64,000 nt of DNA from Bacteroidales bacterium (GCA_014800685.1 JAAVFQ010000016.1:1-64000), one strand, 5' to 3'; shown: positions 1-10,455, counted from the first letter of the stretch. Notes: a model not told the origin generated them from the letters alone. Made by a program: numbers and translations.

Positions 1-305
1 GCTTCTCTTTCAATGACTATATGTTCTATGTCGGCTTGTCGGTAGCTTACCTTGCGGCCGATTTTCACGGGGATGAGATAGCCCTTGCGTTCCCAGTTCC
101 AGAGGGTAGTGTGGCATACGTTGAATTTTTCAAGCACCTCTTTCTTCGTCAGAAGCGCTTCATGGGATGCGCTGACCATTACGGGTAACAGCTGCTCCTT
201 TGCTTTTTCAATAAGAAGATGAGCGAATTCCTTGAGATCTTCGCTTTTGAGGGTGAGAGTGAGTCCGGTGACCCCACTCTCGATAAGGGATAAAATGCTT
301 TCCAT
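1..305 (-). CDS. Helix-turn-helix (excisionase/MerR-like) DNA-binding protein, C-terminus cut by window edge
   Basis: Reverse-strand translation from ATG at 305: MESILSLIESGVTGLTLTLKSEDLKEFAHLLIEKAKEQLLPVMVSASHEALLTKKEVLEKFNVCHTTLWNWERKGYLIPVKIGRKVSYRQADIEHIVIERE, a typical Bacteroidales HTH_17-like protein; absent from the ORF track because it runs off the edge. Confidence 0.75.
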   Translation of the reverse strand, partial: MESILSLIESGVTGLTLTLKSEDLKEFAHLLIEKAKEQLLPVMVSASHEALLTKKEVLEKFNVCHTTLWNWERKGYLIPVKIGRKVSYRQADIEHIVIERE

Positions 306-1179
306 TTTTGGGGGGAATTCCGCCGGGGTGAACAATTAGGAGAAACCGTTGGTGGCGGAGTTTGGTCATCGGATCTCCTTGCGCCCGAAGGTCGCTTGTC
401 GGTATCATTTTCCGAAAAGGCATGGCATTGGCCGTACCGATAACCGTGGTTGTCGGATAGAATATGGCTCTTCGGAAAATAAAGTGGAAGGGTGGGAACA
501 TTTCCCATAGGGTTACCGGTGGCTCTATGGCTTTCCACGGCCTCAAGCATTGGTGCGGAACCGAAATTCACCGTTGCATCGACCTCCGGGACTTCCGCGG
601 TGAGTCCGGTTTGACGGTCGGTTAAGGGTGGCGACTATATCTGTTGCATTTGTTTCTACAGTCGAGCGCCCTCTAAAAAGAAAAGCTGACGACTGACAAC
701 CGATTGTGTTACTTTTCTTCTCAGGGCTTTTCATCTTTACGGAGAATTAATCTCATCGCTCTGATTTTATAACAGCCCGTATTCATGTAAAGTTTTGGAT
801 GTCTGACGATTGCCGAATAATGTCCGATAAATGTCCGTCATTAACGAACAGGTCTCAAAATTAATCATTGACAGACGGCAATATCATCAATCTATTATTG
901 CAACATAAAAAATTAAATATAAGTTTACAGGATTTCAGTGCGTTCCCCAAGACTCCATATAGATTCCTCAACATTCCCCAAGAAATTTTCTCTCAGTGAA
1001 CATTTCGGAATATCGGAATAGGGGTTTCACGTCAAAACTCATGCTTGTCACGAGTTTCGATGCAAAGTTATATCACACGTATCCTATTCTCCAAACGTTT
1101 ACCCCCAAGATAGAGCATTTGATTGTGCACATATAGCTTCTGATTGTAATGATAGACCAATTCAGACGGCCGCAAATAA

Positions 1180-1224
1180 GAAATCCCGACTCTCAACGCT
1201 CTTGCGTCAAGAATCGGGATTTTC
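1180..1224. terminator. Intrinsic terminator hairpin
   Basis: AGAAATCCCGA ... TCGGGATTTTCT inverted repeat just downstream of the minus-strand CDS. Confidence 0.7.
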
Positions 1225-1235
1225 TATTATGCACA

Positions 1236-2438
1236 CTATACTTCTTTGAATTGGTTGATCTTTTGGAGGGCTTCTTGTATTGATTCAAGCAGTCGCTTTT
1301 TTCCAAACAGTTCATACCGAACTTTGTCTCGTTCTTTTAATAAGTCTGGGATTTGTTTAATCGCATCTCTAATCTCAGTTTTAGAGAAAGGTTTATTAAG
1401 TCTCTGATGGAGGAGTAATAAGTATCTTAACATCTCGATCTTTTTCGAGCTTAAATGCCAATTGTCTTTATAATAATGTCTCTTATGCAACCTGTCATAA
1501 ATGGAGAGTACCGGCTGGTTCGACAACTGAGCTATATGCTGTTCGAGATTCGTAATGTATTCTTTTAACCCCTTTTCTTTCTCAATGGCATGTATAGAAT
1601 ATCTGTCAAGTATGTCATGTAGAGTGCTAATGTATTCTTGAGGATTGATCTGATGGGGTAAGTTCTTTATATTGTCAACAAACTCTACAGCCCCTCCAAT
1701 CTTTCCTGCCTTTATCTCTTCTAACTCATCTCCTGAAACACATTCACTGGGGCCATTAGGCCTATGGAAATAATATGAAGATTGAGTGAGTAGTCTATTA
1801 AGACCATCCATCATCTGATTCAGATGGCTTCTCACCCATCTGAATACTTCGTTTTCCTGATTATCACATACTGCATTGTAGAATACGAGGGTGTCAGTCA
1901 TCAACTTTCTCCATTCAGAATATTCAAGACGATAGTTATAGGTATAATGAATTAGTTGCGAAAAATTGGCAAAGCGATATTTGATATAATCGCTGTATGG
2001 TGTAAGTTGAATGCCCTTATAAAAGAAACGAGTAATTAGTTCACTGCAACTACCATAACCAAAGTTAGAGTACACTTCAAAAGAAATATCATCATTATAA
2101 TTCCATGTAAAAGTTTTCCAACCACCTCGTCGATGGGAGATGGCCACTATATCATTTTCAGCCAAAACTCGATCTGACGATTGCTGAAAGGCCAACGCAA
2201 TACGTCTTAAAGAGCGAGTCATATTAAATGAGTAACGACTGCCAGGGGTGTTTAGTGATTCGTATGACAGGTCCGAAGCATATTGATCGCCAAGAGATGT
2301 AGAGTAATTAAAATGTTGCCTTAAATCATAATCAGATGGTTCACATTCTAACATAAGAGGGAATGTTACCAACTCCAGCTTTCCATTAGAGTTTCTTTTT
2401 ATTGCATAAATTATATCACCGGAGACAAATATACTCAT
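1236..2438 (-). CDS. Hypothetical protein, 400 aa, AT-rich, family not recognised
   Basis: Intact ORF MSIFVSGDIIYAIKRNSNGK..., followed by a terminator; C-terminal half coiled-coil-like. Confidence 0.7.
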   Translation of the reverse strand: MSIFVSGDIIYAIKRNSNGKLELVTFPLMLECEPSDYDLRQHFNYSTSLGDQYASDLSYESLNTPGSRYSFNMTRSLRRIALAFQQSSDRVLAENDIVAISHRRGGWKTFTWNYNDDISFEVYSNFGYGSCSELITRFFYKGIQLTPYSDYIKYRFANFSQLIHYTYNYRLEYSEWRKLMTDTLVFYNAVCDNQENEVFRWVRSHLNQMMDGLNRLLTQSSYYFHRPNGPSECVSGDELEEIKAGKIGGAVEFVDNIKNLPHQINPQEYISTLHDILDRYSIHAIEKEKGLKEYITNLEQHIAQLSNQPVLSIYDRLHKRHYYKDNWHLSSKKIEMLRYLLLLHQRLNKPFSKTEIRDAIKQIPDLLKERDKVRYELFGKKRLLESIQEALQKINQFKEV

Positions 2439-2570
2439 CTGTGAAGTTGCTAATAAATGTTAAAGAATTCAGTTTCGATTTATTCAGGTCGGTTGAGTGC
2501 CGTTCAGTTGGGTTTAGAGGGTGGTGTTATAGGTAACTTTATAGGGAACTCGCTCGATTTGGGTTGAATG

Positions 2571-2613
2571 AAAAATCGCTAACAATCCGTAAATTAGATT
2601 ATTAGCGATTTTT
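2571..2613 (-). terminator. Terminator of tRNA-Phe
   Basis: AAAAATCGCTAA ... TTAGCGATTTTT immediately 3' of the tRNA. Confidence 0.7.
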
Positions 2614-2617
2614 ACTG

Positions 2618-2690
2618 TGGTGCCACCAGGAATCGAACCGGGGACACAAGGATTTTCAGTCCTTTGCTCTACCAACTGAGCTATGGCACC
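2618..2690 (-). tRNA. tRNA-Phe (GAA)
   Basis: Reverse complement ggtgccatagctcagttggtagagcaaaggactgaaaatcc...ggttcgattcctggtggcacca; anticodon GAA. Confidence 0.95.
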
Positions 2691-2714
2691 TTGCTTTGGT
2701 TGCGTTTGCGAGTG

Positions 2715-2722
2715 CAAAGTTA
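2715..2722 (-). promoter_or_regulatory. Bacteroidetes -7 element (TAACTTTG) for tRNA-Phe
   Basis: CAAAGTTA on + strand = TAACTTTG on - strand, upstream of the tRNA. Confidence 0.6.
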
Positions 2723-3272
2723 ATGCTTTTTTGAGCCGTACGCAAGTTTTTTGGCATCTTTTTTTGTACTTTTTTTCTATTTTATTGTGTTCCAGACTTT
2801 TGTATCTTTTGTTTTTTGGGTAAACCGGTGGCAATAGTTCTTTGTTGATTTGATATAGGGGATGATTAGCGGGGTGTAGATAAGTTGTATATAAGTGCGG
2901 TTTTCTTTGTAGATAGGTTGTATAAATGCTGTGTATTCAAGTGCCGGGGAGTGTAGATTATTTTTTAGCGAATTAGTTATTGATATGCGGGTCGAGGTTA
3001 TTGTTGGTGTTTTCTACATTTTTTAGACTTACTTTCCGCAGGTTTTTATTAACTTTGCAGTCCGATAGGAGCATTGTGTAGATAATCTATGGATATGACT
3101 GGCTATCAGAGGGTATTTTTTTCTTTCGATTGTAGAGAATCTCTGTAAGTGGTGATTGGTGATTGCTGTTTTATGTGCCGTTACGTGTTTTATCTACTGT
3201 TTTCTACATCCTTTATTGCTCTTATTATTTTTTATTAAATTATTTAAATTTTAAATTTATATAATAAGGATT

Positions 3273-4220
3273 ATGGAAGTGGGCCGTAAAGATGATTTGG
3301 CTGCTTTGCGCGATGAGATACTCGCATTGAAGCGTGAGAGGAATGCTCTGATTATGGCGCATTATTATCAGCGTGATGAGATTCAGGAGATAGCGGATTA
3401 TATAGGTGATTCGCTGGCTTTGGCTCGCAAGGCTGCTGAGACGGATGCTGATGTGATAGTGATGTGCGGTGTGCATTTCATGGGCGAGACTGCTAAGATT
3501 TTGTGTCCGGAGAAGCTGGTGCTTATTCCTGATGCGGAGGCGGGGTGTTCGCTGGCTGACAGTTGTGATGCGGACGAGTTTGCTGCTTTTGTGGCTGAGC
3601 ATCCTGATCATACTGTGATTTCTTATGTGAATACTTCTGCGGCTGTGAAGGCTGTGACTGACATTGTGGTCACTTCGGGCAATGCTCGTAAGGTGATAGA
3701 GTCTCTTCCGGCGGATGAGAAGATTATCTTTGGTCCTGACCGTAATCTGGGTGAATATATAAATGCTGTGACGGGGCGTGATATGCTTTTGTGGCCTGGT
3801 GCTTGTCATGTGCATGATCGTTTTTCGATGGAGCGTATTCTGGAGATGAAGCGTGAGCATCCTGAGGCTCGTGTGCTTGTTCATCCTGAGTGTCGTCGTT
3901 CTCTTCAGCTTATAGCTGACAAGGTTGGTTCTACTGCGGCTTTGCTGGCTTATGCTCGTGAGTCGGATGCTCGTGAGTTTATAGTGGTCACTGAGAGTGG
4001 CATTCTTTTCGAGATGCAGAAGGCTTGTCCTGAGAAGGTGTTTATGCCGGCACCTCCTGATGAGCCCGGGTGTCAGTGCAATCATTGTGAGTATATGAAG
4101 ATGAATACTCTGGAGAAGGTGCGTGATGCTCTTCGTGACGGCAAGCCGAGTGTTGAGGTGGATGGTGAGATAGCGAAGAGGGCTTTGCGTCCTATCCGCC
4201 GTATGCTTGAGCTTTCTTAA
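3273..4220 (+). CDS. nadA: Quinolinate synthase A
   Basis: MAHYYQRDEIQEIADYIGDSLAL, CGVHFMGETAKIL, YVNTSAAVKA, PECRRSLQLIADKVGSTAALL; typical NadA. Confidence 0.95.
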   Translation: MEVGRKDDLAALRDEILALKRERNALIMAHYYQRDEIQEIADYIGDSLALARKAAETDADVIVMCGVHFMGETAKILCPEKLVLIPDAEAGCSLADSCDADEFAAFVAEHPDHTVISYVNTSAAVKAVTDIVVTSGNARKVIESLPADEKIIFGPDRNLGEYINAVTGRDMLLWPGACHVHDRFSMERILEMKREHPEARVLVHPECRRSLQLIADKVGSTAALLAYARESDAREFIVVTESGILFEMQKACPEKVFMPAPPDEPGCQCNHCEYMKMNTLEKVRDALRDGKPSVEVDGEIAKRALRPIRRMLELS

Positions 4221-4254
4221 CTGGGCTTTATAAGGCGCAATATTCAATCTACTC

Positions 4255-4806
4255 TTGGCGATGAGGGAGAAGAAGAGTATTCTGGAGCTTACTACTACTA
4301 CTTGTGAGGATTATCGGCGTCGCAGGAAGCGGCCTCTTATATTATTATGTGATAATGTTAGGTCGCTGCATAATGTGGGTTCTTTTTTCCGCACTTGTGA
4401 TGCTTTTCTTGTGGAGGAGATAGTGCTTTGCGGTATTACGGGCACTCCTCCACATGGTGAGATTTCCAAGACTGCTCTTGGGGCTGAGCGGAGTGTGGCG
4501 TGGCGCTATGCGGAGGATGCTTTGTCTGAGGCTGAGCGTCTGCGTGGAGCGGGCTATGAGCTTCTGGTGCTTGAGCAGGCTCATGATAGCATATCTCTGG
4601 GGGATTTCCGTGTGAGACCGGATGGCCGCTATGTGCTTGTGGTGGGAAATGAGGTGGATGGAGTCTCTCAGGGGATTGTGGATATTGCTGATAGTGTTCT
4701 TGAGATAAGGCAGCATGGCATCAAGCATTCTCTGAATGTGAGTGTTAGTGCGGGGATAGCTTTGTGGAGCCTGTCGGAGCAGTTGAGTGCAGATGCTGAT
4801 ATTTGA
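4255..4806 (+). CDS. TrmH/SpoU-family RNA 2'-O-methyltransferase
   Basis: LLCDNVRSLHNVGSFFRTCDAF, VLVVGNEVDGVSQ, IKHSLNVSVSAGIALW SpoU motifs. Confidence 0.9.
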   Translation: MAMREKKSILELTTTTCEDYRRRRKRPLILLCDNVRSLHNVGSFFRTCDAFLVEEIVLCGITGTPPHGEISKTALGAERSVAWRYAEDALSEAERLRGAGYELLVLEQAHDSISLGDFRVRPDGRYVLVVGNEVDGVSQGIVDIADSVLEIRQHGIKHSLNVSVSAGIALWSLSEQLSADADI

Positions 4807-4821
4807 TGTTAGGAGAGTGAT

Positions 4822-5700
4822 ATGAAGAGGAGCGTTTTTCTGATGGCTATAATGGTGTGCATTGCATTTTTTGTGCGTGCTGATTATTATTCCGCCTACA
4901 TAGATAAATATGCTCCTATGGCTATCAAGCAGATGGAGGAGTATGGGATTCCGGCCTCCATTACTTTGGCTCAGGGACTTCTGGAGTCAGCAGCCGGTCG
5001 GAGCAGTCTGGCTACCGAGGGTAACAATCATTTCGGCATCAAGTGTCATTCCGACTGGCAGGGGGAGACAATGCTGCGTGATGATGATGCTCCGGATGAG
5101 TGTTTCCGTGTGTATAAGAATGCTTCGGAGAGTTTCCGGGATCATTCTCTTTTTCTGCGTAGGAAGCGCTATGCATCGCTTTTTGAGCTTGACGTGCTTG
5201 ACTATGCCGGATGGGCGCGTGGTCTGCGCAAATGTGGTTATGCTACCGACCCTAATTATGCCGATCGTCTTATAACTATTATAGAGCGTTATGCGCTTTA
5301 TACGTATGACAGTAATAAGGGTGGGAAGGCTCATGATATAGCGGAATATATAATCTCGACGCTTGCGGGCACTCATCCTGTGCGCAAGACGCGCGGGCTT
5401 CATTATGTGATTGCGGCTCCGGGTGATACTTATGGTAAGATAGCGAAGGAGTTTAATCTCAAGAAGTCTGATATATTGAGATATAACGATGTGAAGAGTG
5501 ATGGTGAGGTAAAGGCGTGGCAGGAGGTTTATCTTCAGGAGAAGCGTGAAGAGGCTCCTGAGGGGGTTAGCATTGTCACTATAGGGGCGGATGAGAGTCT
5601 TCATTCGGTAGCTCAGCGCTTTGGAGTAAAGATGGATTTAATCAAGAGGCTTAATCCGAATGTGAAAGATGAGCCGGGCACTCGTCTTCATCTTCGCTGA
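4822..5700 (+). CDS. Glucosaminidase (FlgJ/GH73-like) with LysM domains
   Basis: PASITLAQGLLESAAGRSSLATEGNNHFGIKCHSDW plus two C-terminal LysM-like segments; signal peptide. Confidence 0.88.
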   Translation: MKRSVFLMAIMVCIAFFVRADYYSAYIDKYAPMAIKQMEEYGIPASITLAQGLLESAAGRSSLATEGNNHFGIKCHSDWQGETMLRDDDAPDECFRVYKNASESFRDHSLFLRRKRYASLFELDVLDYAGWARGLRKCGYATDPNYADRLITIIERYALYTYDSNKGGKAHDIAEYIISTLAGTHPVRKTRGLHYVIAAPGDTYGKIAKEFNLKKSDILRYNDVKSDGEVKAWQEVYLQEKREEAPEGVSIVTIGADESLHSVAQRFGVKMDLIKRLNPNVKDEPGTRLHLR

Positions 5701-5737
5701 GCATCGTCTTCGATAAAGTAATAAGGTTCTTATTTTC

Positions 5738-5859
5738 TTAAGTAAGTATTCAAAATTAAATGATATAAGTGAGATGAAAATTACTGTAGTATAAAAACTC
5801 GTCAAGTTGGGTTAATGTAACGTTTTTTATATGTACATTAATTTTTCTCACTTACTTAA
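5738..5859. repeat. Dispersed AAGTAAGTA palindrome, copy A
   Basis: TTAAGTAAG...CTTACTTAA inverted ends, 122 bp, intergenic; right end GTACATTAATTTTTCTCACTTACTTAA matches copy C. Confidence 0.7.
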
Positions 5860-5870
5860 TATATAGATTT

Positions 5871-6974
5871 ATGGCACTTAAATGTGGAATAGTAGGACTG
5901 CCCAATGTGGGCAAATCCACTCTTTTTAATTGTCTGTCGAATGCAAAAGCGCAGTCGGCAAACTTTCCTTTCTGTACTATAGAGCCCAATGTGGGAGTTA
6001 TCTCAGTGCCTGACGACAGGCTGACGCGGCTTGTAGAGATGTGCAATCCGAGGTCTACGGTTCCTGCGACGGTAGAGATAGTAGACATCGCCGGTCTGGT
6101 GAAGGGCGCCTCGAAGGGTGAGGGTCTGGGCAATAAGTTTTTGGCCAATATCCGGGAATGTGATGCCATTCTTCACGTAGTGCGTTGCTTTGATGATGAC
6201 AATGTGACTCATGTGGACACGACGGTAGATCCCGTGCGCGATATGGAAATCATTAATTATGAGCTTCAGCTTAAAGATCTCGAGACGGTAGAGAATCGTC
6301 TGGCCAAGACCCTGAAAGCAGCTCAGACCGGTGGCGACAAGACGGCGAAGATGCAGGCGTCAGTGCTTCAGCAGTATAAGGAGGCGCTGGAGGCCGGCAA
6401 GCCTGCGCGCTCTGTGGAGTTTGAGACTAAGGATGAGCAGAAATTCGCGCGCGAGCTTTTTCTGCTGACCAATAAGCCTGTGATGTATGTCTGCAATGTG
6501 GATGATGATGCGGCCGTTGATGGCAATCATCATGTAGATGCAGTCAGGAAAGCCATAGAGGGCACCGGAGCCAATCTCTTGATAGTGGCGGCCAAGGCAG
6601 AGAGTGAGATAGCCGAGCTTGACACGTATGAAGAGCGTCAGGAGTTTCTGGAGTCGATCGGGCTGCAGGAATCCGGCGTTGCTCGCCTGATACGGGCAGC
6701 CTATTCACTGCTTGATTTGCAAACTTACTTCACGGCGGGTCCCGATGAGGTAAGGGCCTGGACCTTCATCCGTGGCACTAAGGCGCCTCAGGCTGCCGGC
6801 ATCATCCACACCGACTTTGAGAAAGGATTTATCCGCGCCGAGGTCATCAAGTATGATGACTTTGTTACTCTGGGCTCTGAGACAGCAGTCAAGGAGGCAG
6901 GCAAGATGGCTGTGGAGGGAAAAGAATATGTGGTGCAGGATGGCGATATCATGCATTTCCGCTTCAACGTCTGA
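5871..6974 (+). CDS. ychF: Ribosome-binding ATPase YchF
   Basis: [43 protein letters not shown]; full-length YchF/Obg-like. Confidence 0.96.
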   Translation: MALKCGIVGLPNVGKSTLFNCLSNAKAQSANFPFCTIEPNVGVISVPDDRLTRLVEMCNPRSTVPATVEIVDIAGLVKGASKGEGLGNKFLANIRECDAILHVVRCFDDDNVTHVDTTVDPVRDMEIINYELQLKDLETVENRLAKTLKAAQTGGDKTAKMQASVLQQYKEALEAGKPARSVEFETKDEQKFARELFLLTNKPVMYVCNVDDDAAVDGNHHVDAVRKAIEGTGANLLIVAAKAESEIAELDTYEERQEFLESIGLQESGVARLIRAAYSLLDLQTYFTAGPDEVRAWTFIRGTKAPQAAGIIHTDFEKGFIRAEVIKYDDFVTLGSETAVKEAGKMAVEGKEYVVQDGDIMHFRFNV

Positions 6975-6995
6975 GGCTTCGTCCAGACAAAATGA

Positions 6996-7040
6996 TAAAA
7001 AGAGGGCGTACCGAAAAATAAAAGGTGCGTCCTCTTTTTA
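6996..7040 (+). terminator. Intrinsic terminator after ychF
   Basis: AAAAAGAGGGCGTACC...GGTGCGTCCTCTTTTT. Confidence 0.8.
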
Positions 7041-7159
7041 TTTTTATTATTTTTATGAGTTGATGACTCACTTATATCGTGGATTTTTCGTAATTTTGCC
7101 GTATAATGCGCCCGTATGCCTGATAAAAGGCTGACCAGGCACAAAAACCGGTTTTTCGT

Positions 7160-8734
7160 ATGAAACATATATATGACTATCTGGTCATCGGCGGAGGTAT
7201 CGCCGGAATGAGTTTTGCGCTGAAAGTGGCTCGCACCGGGGCTTCTGTAGCGCTTATCTGCAAGACTACACTTGACGAGGCTAACACGTATTATGCTCAG
7301 GGAGGTGTGGCCAGCGTCACTAATCTGGAAGTGGATAATTTCGATAAGCACATCGAAGACACTATGATAGCCGGCGACTGGCTCAGCGACCGGGAGGCAG
7401 TGACTAAGGTAGTCACCGAAGCGCCGGCTCAGATTCAGGAGCTGCTCTCATGGGGAGTGAATTTCGATCGTAAAGAGGACGGCACTTTCGACCTTCACCG
7501 TGAGGGCGGTCACTCCGAATTTCGCATTCTGCATCATGCCGACAATACGGGTGCTGAGATTCAGAGGGGGCTTGTTGAAGCCATCCGTTCAAATCCAAAC
7601 ATCGAAGTGTTTGAGCATCATTTTGCCGTAGAAATCATCACTCAGCATCATCTCGGCCGCATAGTGACCCGACGCACGCCCGACATCACTTGCTATGGAG
7701 CTTACGTTTTGGATGAGAAGAGCGGGCGTGTGGAGACTTTTCTCTCCAAGATAACACTTATGGCTACCGGCGGCGTGGGGGCAGTCTACACTACTACCAC
7801 CAATCCTCTGATAGCAACAGGCGACGGCATAGCCATGGTGTATAGAGCCAAGGGCACGGTGAAGGATATGGAGTTCATACAGTTTCATCCCACGGCGCTC
7901 TATCATCCCGGCGACCGTCCGAGTTTTCTTATCACAGAAGCTATGAGAGGATATGGCGCCGTGCTGAGAAATCTTGACGGAGAGGAGTTTATGCAGAAGT
8001 ATGACCCTCGCCTCTCGCTGGCTCCGCGCGATATAGTGGCCCGCGCCATAGACTCTGAAATGAAGCTTCATGGCACTGATCATGTCTATCTCGACGTGAC
8101 CGCCAAAGACCCTGAAGAGACCAAAAAACACTTCCCGAATATATATGAGAAATGCCTTTCGCTGGGTATCGACATCACAAAAGATATGATACCGGTGGCG
8201 CCGGCTGCCCATTACCTATGCGGAGGCATAGCCGTCAATCTTAATGGCGAGTCGAGCATCAATCGTCTCTATGCCGTGGGCGAATGCAGTTGCACGGGTC
8301 TGCATGGAGGCAATCGTCTGGCCAGCAATTCTCTCATAGAGGCAGTGGTTTATGCCGATGCGGCAGCGCGCCATGCTTCTGAGGTAATTTCGGGCTATGA
8401 GATAAGAAATGATGTGCCCGAATGGAACGATGAGGGCACGGCACATCCCGAAGAAATGGTGCTTATCACTCAGAGCGTGAAAGAGGTGAATCAGATTATG
8501 GGATATTACGTGGGGATAGTAAGAAGCGATCTGCGCCTCACCCGTGCATGGAATCGTCTGGACATTCTCTATGAAGAGACGGAGAAGCTTTTTAAAGTTT
8601 CCAAGCCCAGCCGGGAGCTCTGCGAGCTGCGAAACATCATCAACGTGGGCTATCTCATCATGCGGATGGCTCTTGAGCGCAAGGAGAGCCGAGGACTGCA
8701 TTACACGGTAGATTATCCTCATCCGGAGAACTAA
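7160..8734 (+). CDS. nadB: L-aspartate oxidase
   Basis: YLVIGGGIAGMSFALKVA, YYAQGGVASV, HREGGHSEFRILHHADNTG, GIDITKDMIPVAPAAHYLCGGI. Confidence 0.95.
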   Translation: MKHIYDYLVIGGGIAGMSFALKVARTGASVALICKTTLDEANTYYAQGGVASVTNLEVDNFDKHIEDTMIAGDWLSDREAVTKVVTEAPAQIQELLSWGVNFDRKEDGTFDLHREGGHSEFRILHHADNTGAEIQRGLVEAIRSNPNIEVFEHHFAVEIITQHHLGRIVTRRTPDITCYGAYVLDEKSGRVETFLSKITLMATGGVGAVYTTTTNPLIATGDGIAMVYRAKGTVKDMEFIQFHPTALYHPGDRPSFLITEAMRGYGAVLRNLDGEEFMQKYDPRLSLAPRDIVARAIDSEMKLHGTDHVYLDVTAKDPEETKKHFPNIYEKCLSLGIDITKDMIPVAPAAHYLCGGIAVNLNGESSINRLYAVGECSCTGLHGGNRLASNSLIEAVVYADAAARHASEVISGYEIRNDVPEWNDEGTAHPEEMVLITQSVKEVNQIMGYYVGIVRSDLRLTRAWNRLDILYEETEKLFKVSKPSRELCELRNIINVGYLIMRMALERKESRGLHYTVDYPHPEN

Positions 8735-8779
8735 AGTGCTCTAATGCCGTTATCTACATTAGAGATTAATTCTTAGTAT

Positions 8780-10444
8780 ATGATAAAGACAAGATACATT
8801 GTGCCCGCGGCGCTTGCGCTTGGCCTCACTGCACTGACGGCGGCTCCGCAAAAGTCGCATGATGCGGCCGTGACGCGCAATCTAAATACCTTCAATGCTC
8901 TGGTCAAAGAGTTGGAGCTTAACTATGTGGACTCCATACGCACCGATGAAGCCTTCGAGACGGCTATCGGTGCGATGCTCTCTACCGTAGACCCCTATAC
9001 CGAATATTATAATCCCGAAGAGCGTCGGCAGCTTGAGACTATGACCACCGGCGAATATGGCGGCATAGGCAGCTATATTCTGGAGCGTGACGGCCACACC
9101 TATATTTCCGAGCCTCATGAGGGGTCTCCCGCGGCTCAGGCCGGACTGAAGGCAGGTGACTGGATAGTGAGAGTGGACACTACCGACACGCGCAACATGA
9201 AATCTTCCGAAGTGACCAAGCTGCTGCGCGGAGTGCCGGGCAGCCGTCTGCAGGTGGAGGTGATTCGTCCCTATGATAAAGACTCGGTCCATGTAGTAGA
9301 CATAGAGCGCAGAAAGCTCGTCGTGCCCTCTGTGCCATATTATGGAGTGGTAGACGGCAATTTGGGATATGTGAAGCTCACATCCTATATAGACAAATCG
9401 CCTGAAGAGGTAAAGGAGGCTCTGGAAAGTTTCAAGAATAATCCGGCAATCAAGGGAGTAGTGCTTGATTTGCGTGGCAATGGCGGCGGACTTCTCGAAT
9501 CGGCCGTAGACATACTTGGCAATTTCCTGCCTAAAGGGACAGAAGTGCTTCGCACGCGCGGAAAGAATAAAAATTCAGAAAAGATATATAAAACGCGCCA
9601 CACCCCTATCATGCCCGATATGCCGCTTGTGGTTCTTATAGACGGCGGTTCGGCCTCAGCTTCTGAAATAACGGCGGGAGCTCTTCAAGATCTTGACCGC
9701 GCTGTTCTTATAGGGTCGCGGAGTTTCGGAAAGGGTCTGGTGCAGAGCACTCGTCCTTTGCCCTACGATGGTCTGCTCAAGGTGACGGTAGCAAAATATT
9801 ACATACCCTCCGGACGCCTGATTCAGGCCCTTGATTATTCCCACCGTAACCCGGACGGTAGCGTGGCGAGGACGCCTGATTCACTGACCAACGTTTATCA
9901 TACGCGATTGGGACGCGAAGTGAGAGACGGCGGAGGTCTGAAGCCGGATGTGGAGGTTGACTGGGGTAAACTCAACAGATTGGTGTATAACATCGTCACC
10001 GGACATAAGGATTTCGATTTTGCTACCCGCTTTGCTGCCGAGCATCCTGAAATAGCTGCTCCGGAAGACTTCGTAGTCACCGATGAGATGTATGAAGAGT
10101 TCAAGAAGAGCATAGACCCTGCGAGTCTTAAATATGACAAAGTGTGTGAGGAAATGCTCAAAGACCTTACGGAAGCCGCCGAGACAGAAGGATACATGAG
10201 CCCCGAAGTGAAGAATCATCTCGACACACTGAAGTCTATGCTGACTCATAATCTTGACCATGATCTCGACCATAATCGAGCTGAAATAAGCCGTTATATA
10301 GAAGACGAGATTCTCGGCAGATATTATTATCAGCGTGGTAAGGTGATAGGCTCCTTGAAGTCAGACCCCGGACTGGAGAAAGCCCGTGAGATACTCTCAG
10401 ACCCGGCTGCATATAAGAAAATTCTCTCAGGAGATAAGAAGTAA
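8780..10444 (+). CDS. S41 family C-terminal processing peptidase (PDZ domain)
   Basis: PDZ EGSPAAQAGLKAGDWIVRVD; S41 core VLIDGGSASASEITAGALQDLDRAVLIGSRSFGKGLVQ. Confidence 0.93.
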   Translation: MIKTRYIVPAALALGLTALTAAPQKSHDAAVTRNLNTFNALVKELELNYVDSIRTDEAFETAIGAMLSTVDPYTEYYNPEERRQLETMTTGEYGGIGSYILERDGHTYISEPHEGSPAAQAGLKAGDWIVRVDTTDTRNMKSSEVTKLLRGVPGSRLQVEVIRPYDKDSVHVVDIERRKLVVPSVPYYGVVDGNLGYVKLTSYIDKSPEEVKEALESFKNNPAIKGVVLDLRGNGGGLLESAVDILGNFLPKGTEVLRTRGKNKNSEKIYKTRHTPIMPDMPLVVLIDGGSASASEITAGALQDLDRAVLIGSRSFGKGLVQSTRPLPYDGLLKVTVAKYYIPSGRLIQALDYSHRNPDGSVARTPDSLTNVYHTRLGREVRDGGGLKPDVEVDWGKLNRLVYNIVTGHKDFDFATRFAAEHPEIAAPEDFVVTDEMYEEFKKSIDPASLKYDKVCEEMLKDLTEAAETEGYMSPEVKNHLDTLKSMLTHNLDHDLDHNRAEISRYIEDEILGRYYYQRGKVIGSLKSDPGLEKAREILSDPAAYKKILSGDKK

Positions 10445-10455
10445 CGATCGGAAAT

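Noticed and set aside
179-734. Minus-strand ORFs of 60-130 aa near the left edge
   Set aside because: Unfamiliar Ser/Pro/Arg-rich sequences overlapping each other and the better-supported HTH gene.
2514-2834. 106-aa minus-strand ORF over tRNA-Phe
   Set aside because: Reads through a tRNA gene (AIAQLVEQRTENPCVPGSIPGGT is a translated tRNA).
3240-4247. 335-aa minus-strand ORF opposite nadA
   Set aside because: Antisense shadow of a clear nadA; low-complexity Arg/Ser/His/Thr composition typical of reversed coding sequence.
10240-10280. Short repeat ATAATCTTGACCATGATCTCGACCATAATC in the S41 peptidase gene
   Set aside because: Encodes NLDHDLDHN within the ORF; too short and degenerate to be meaningful.
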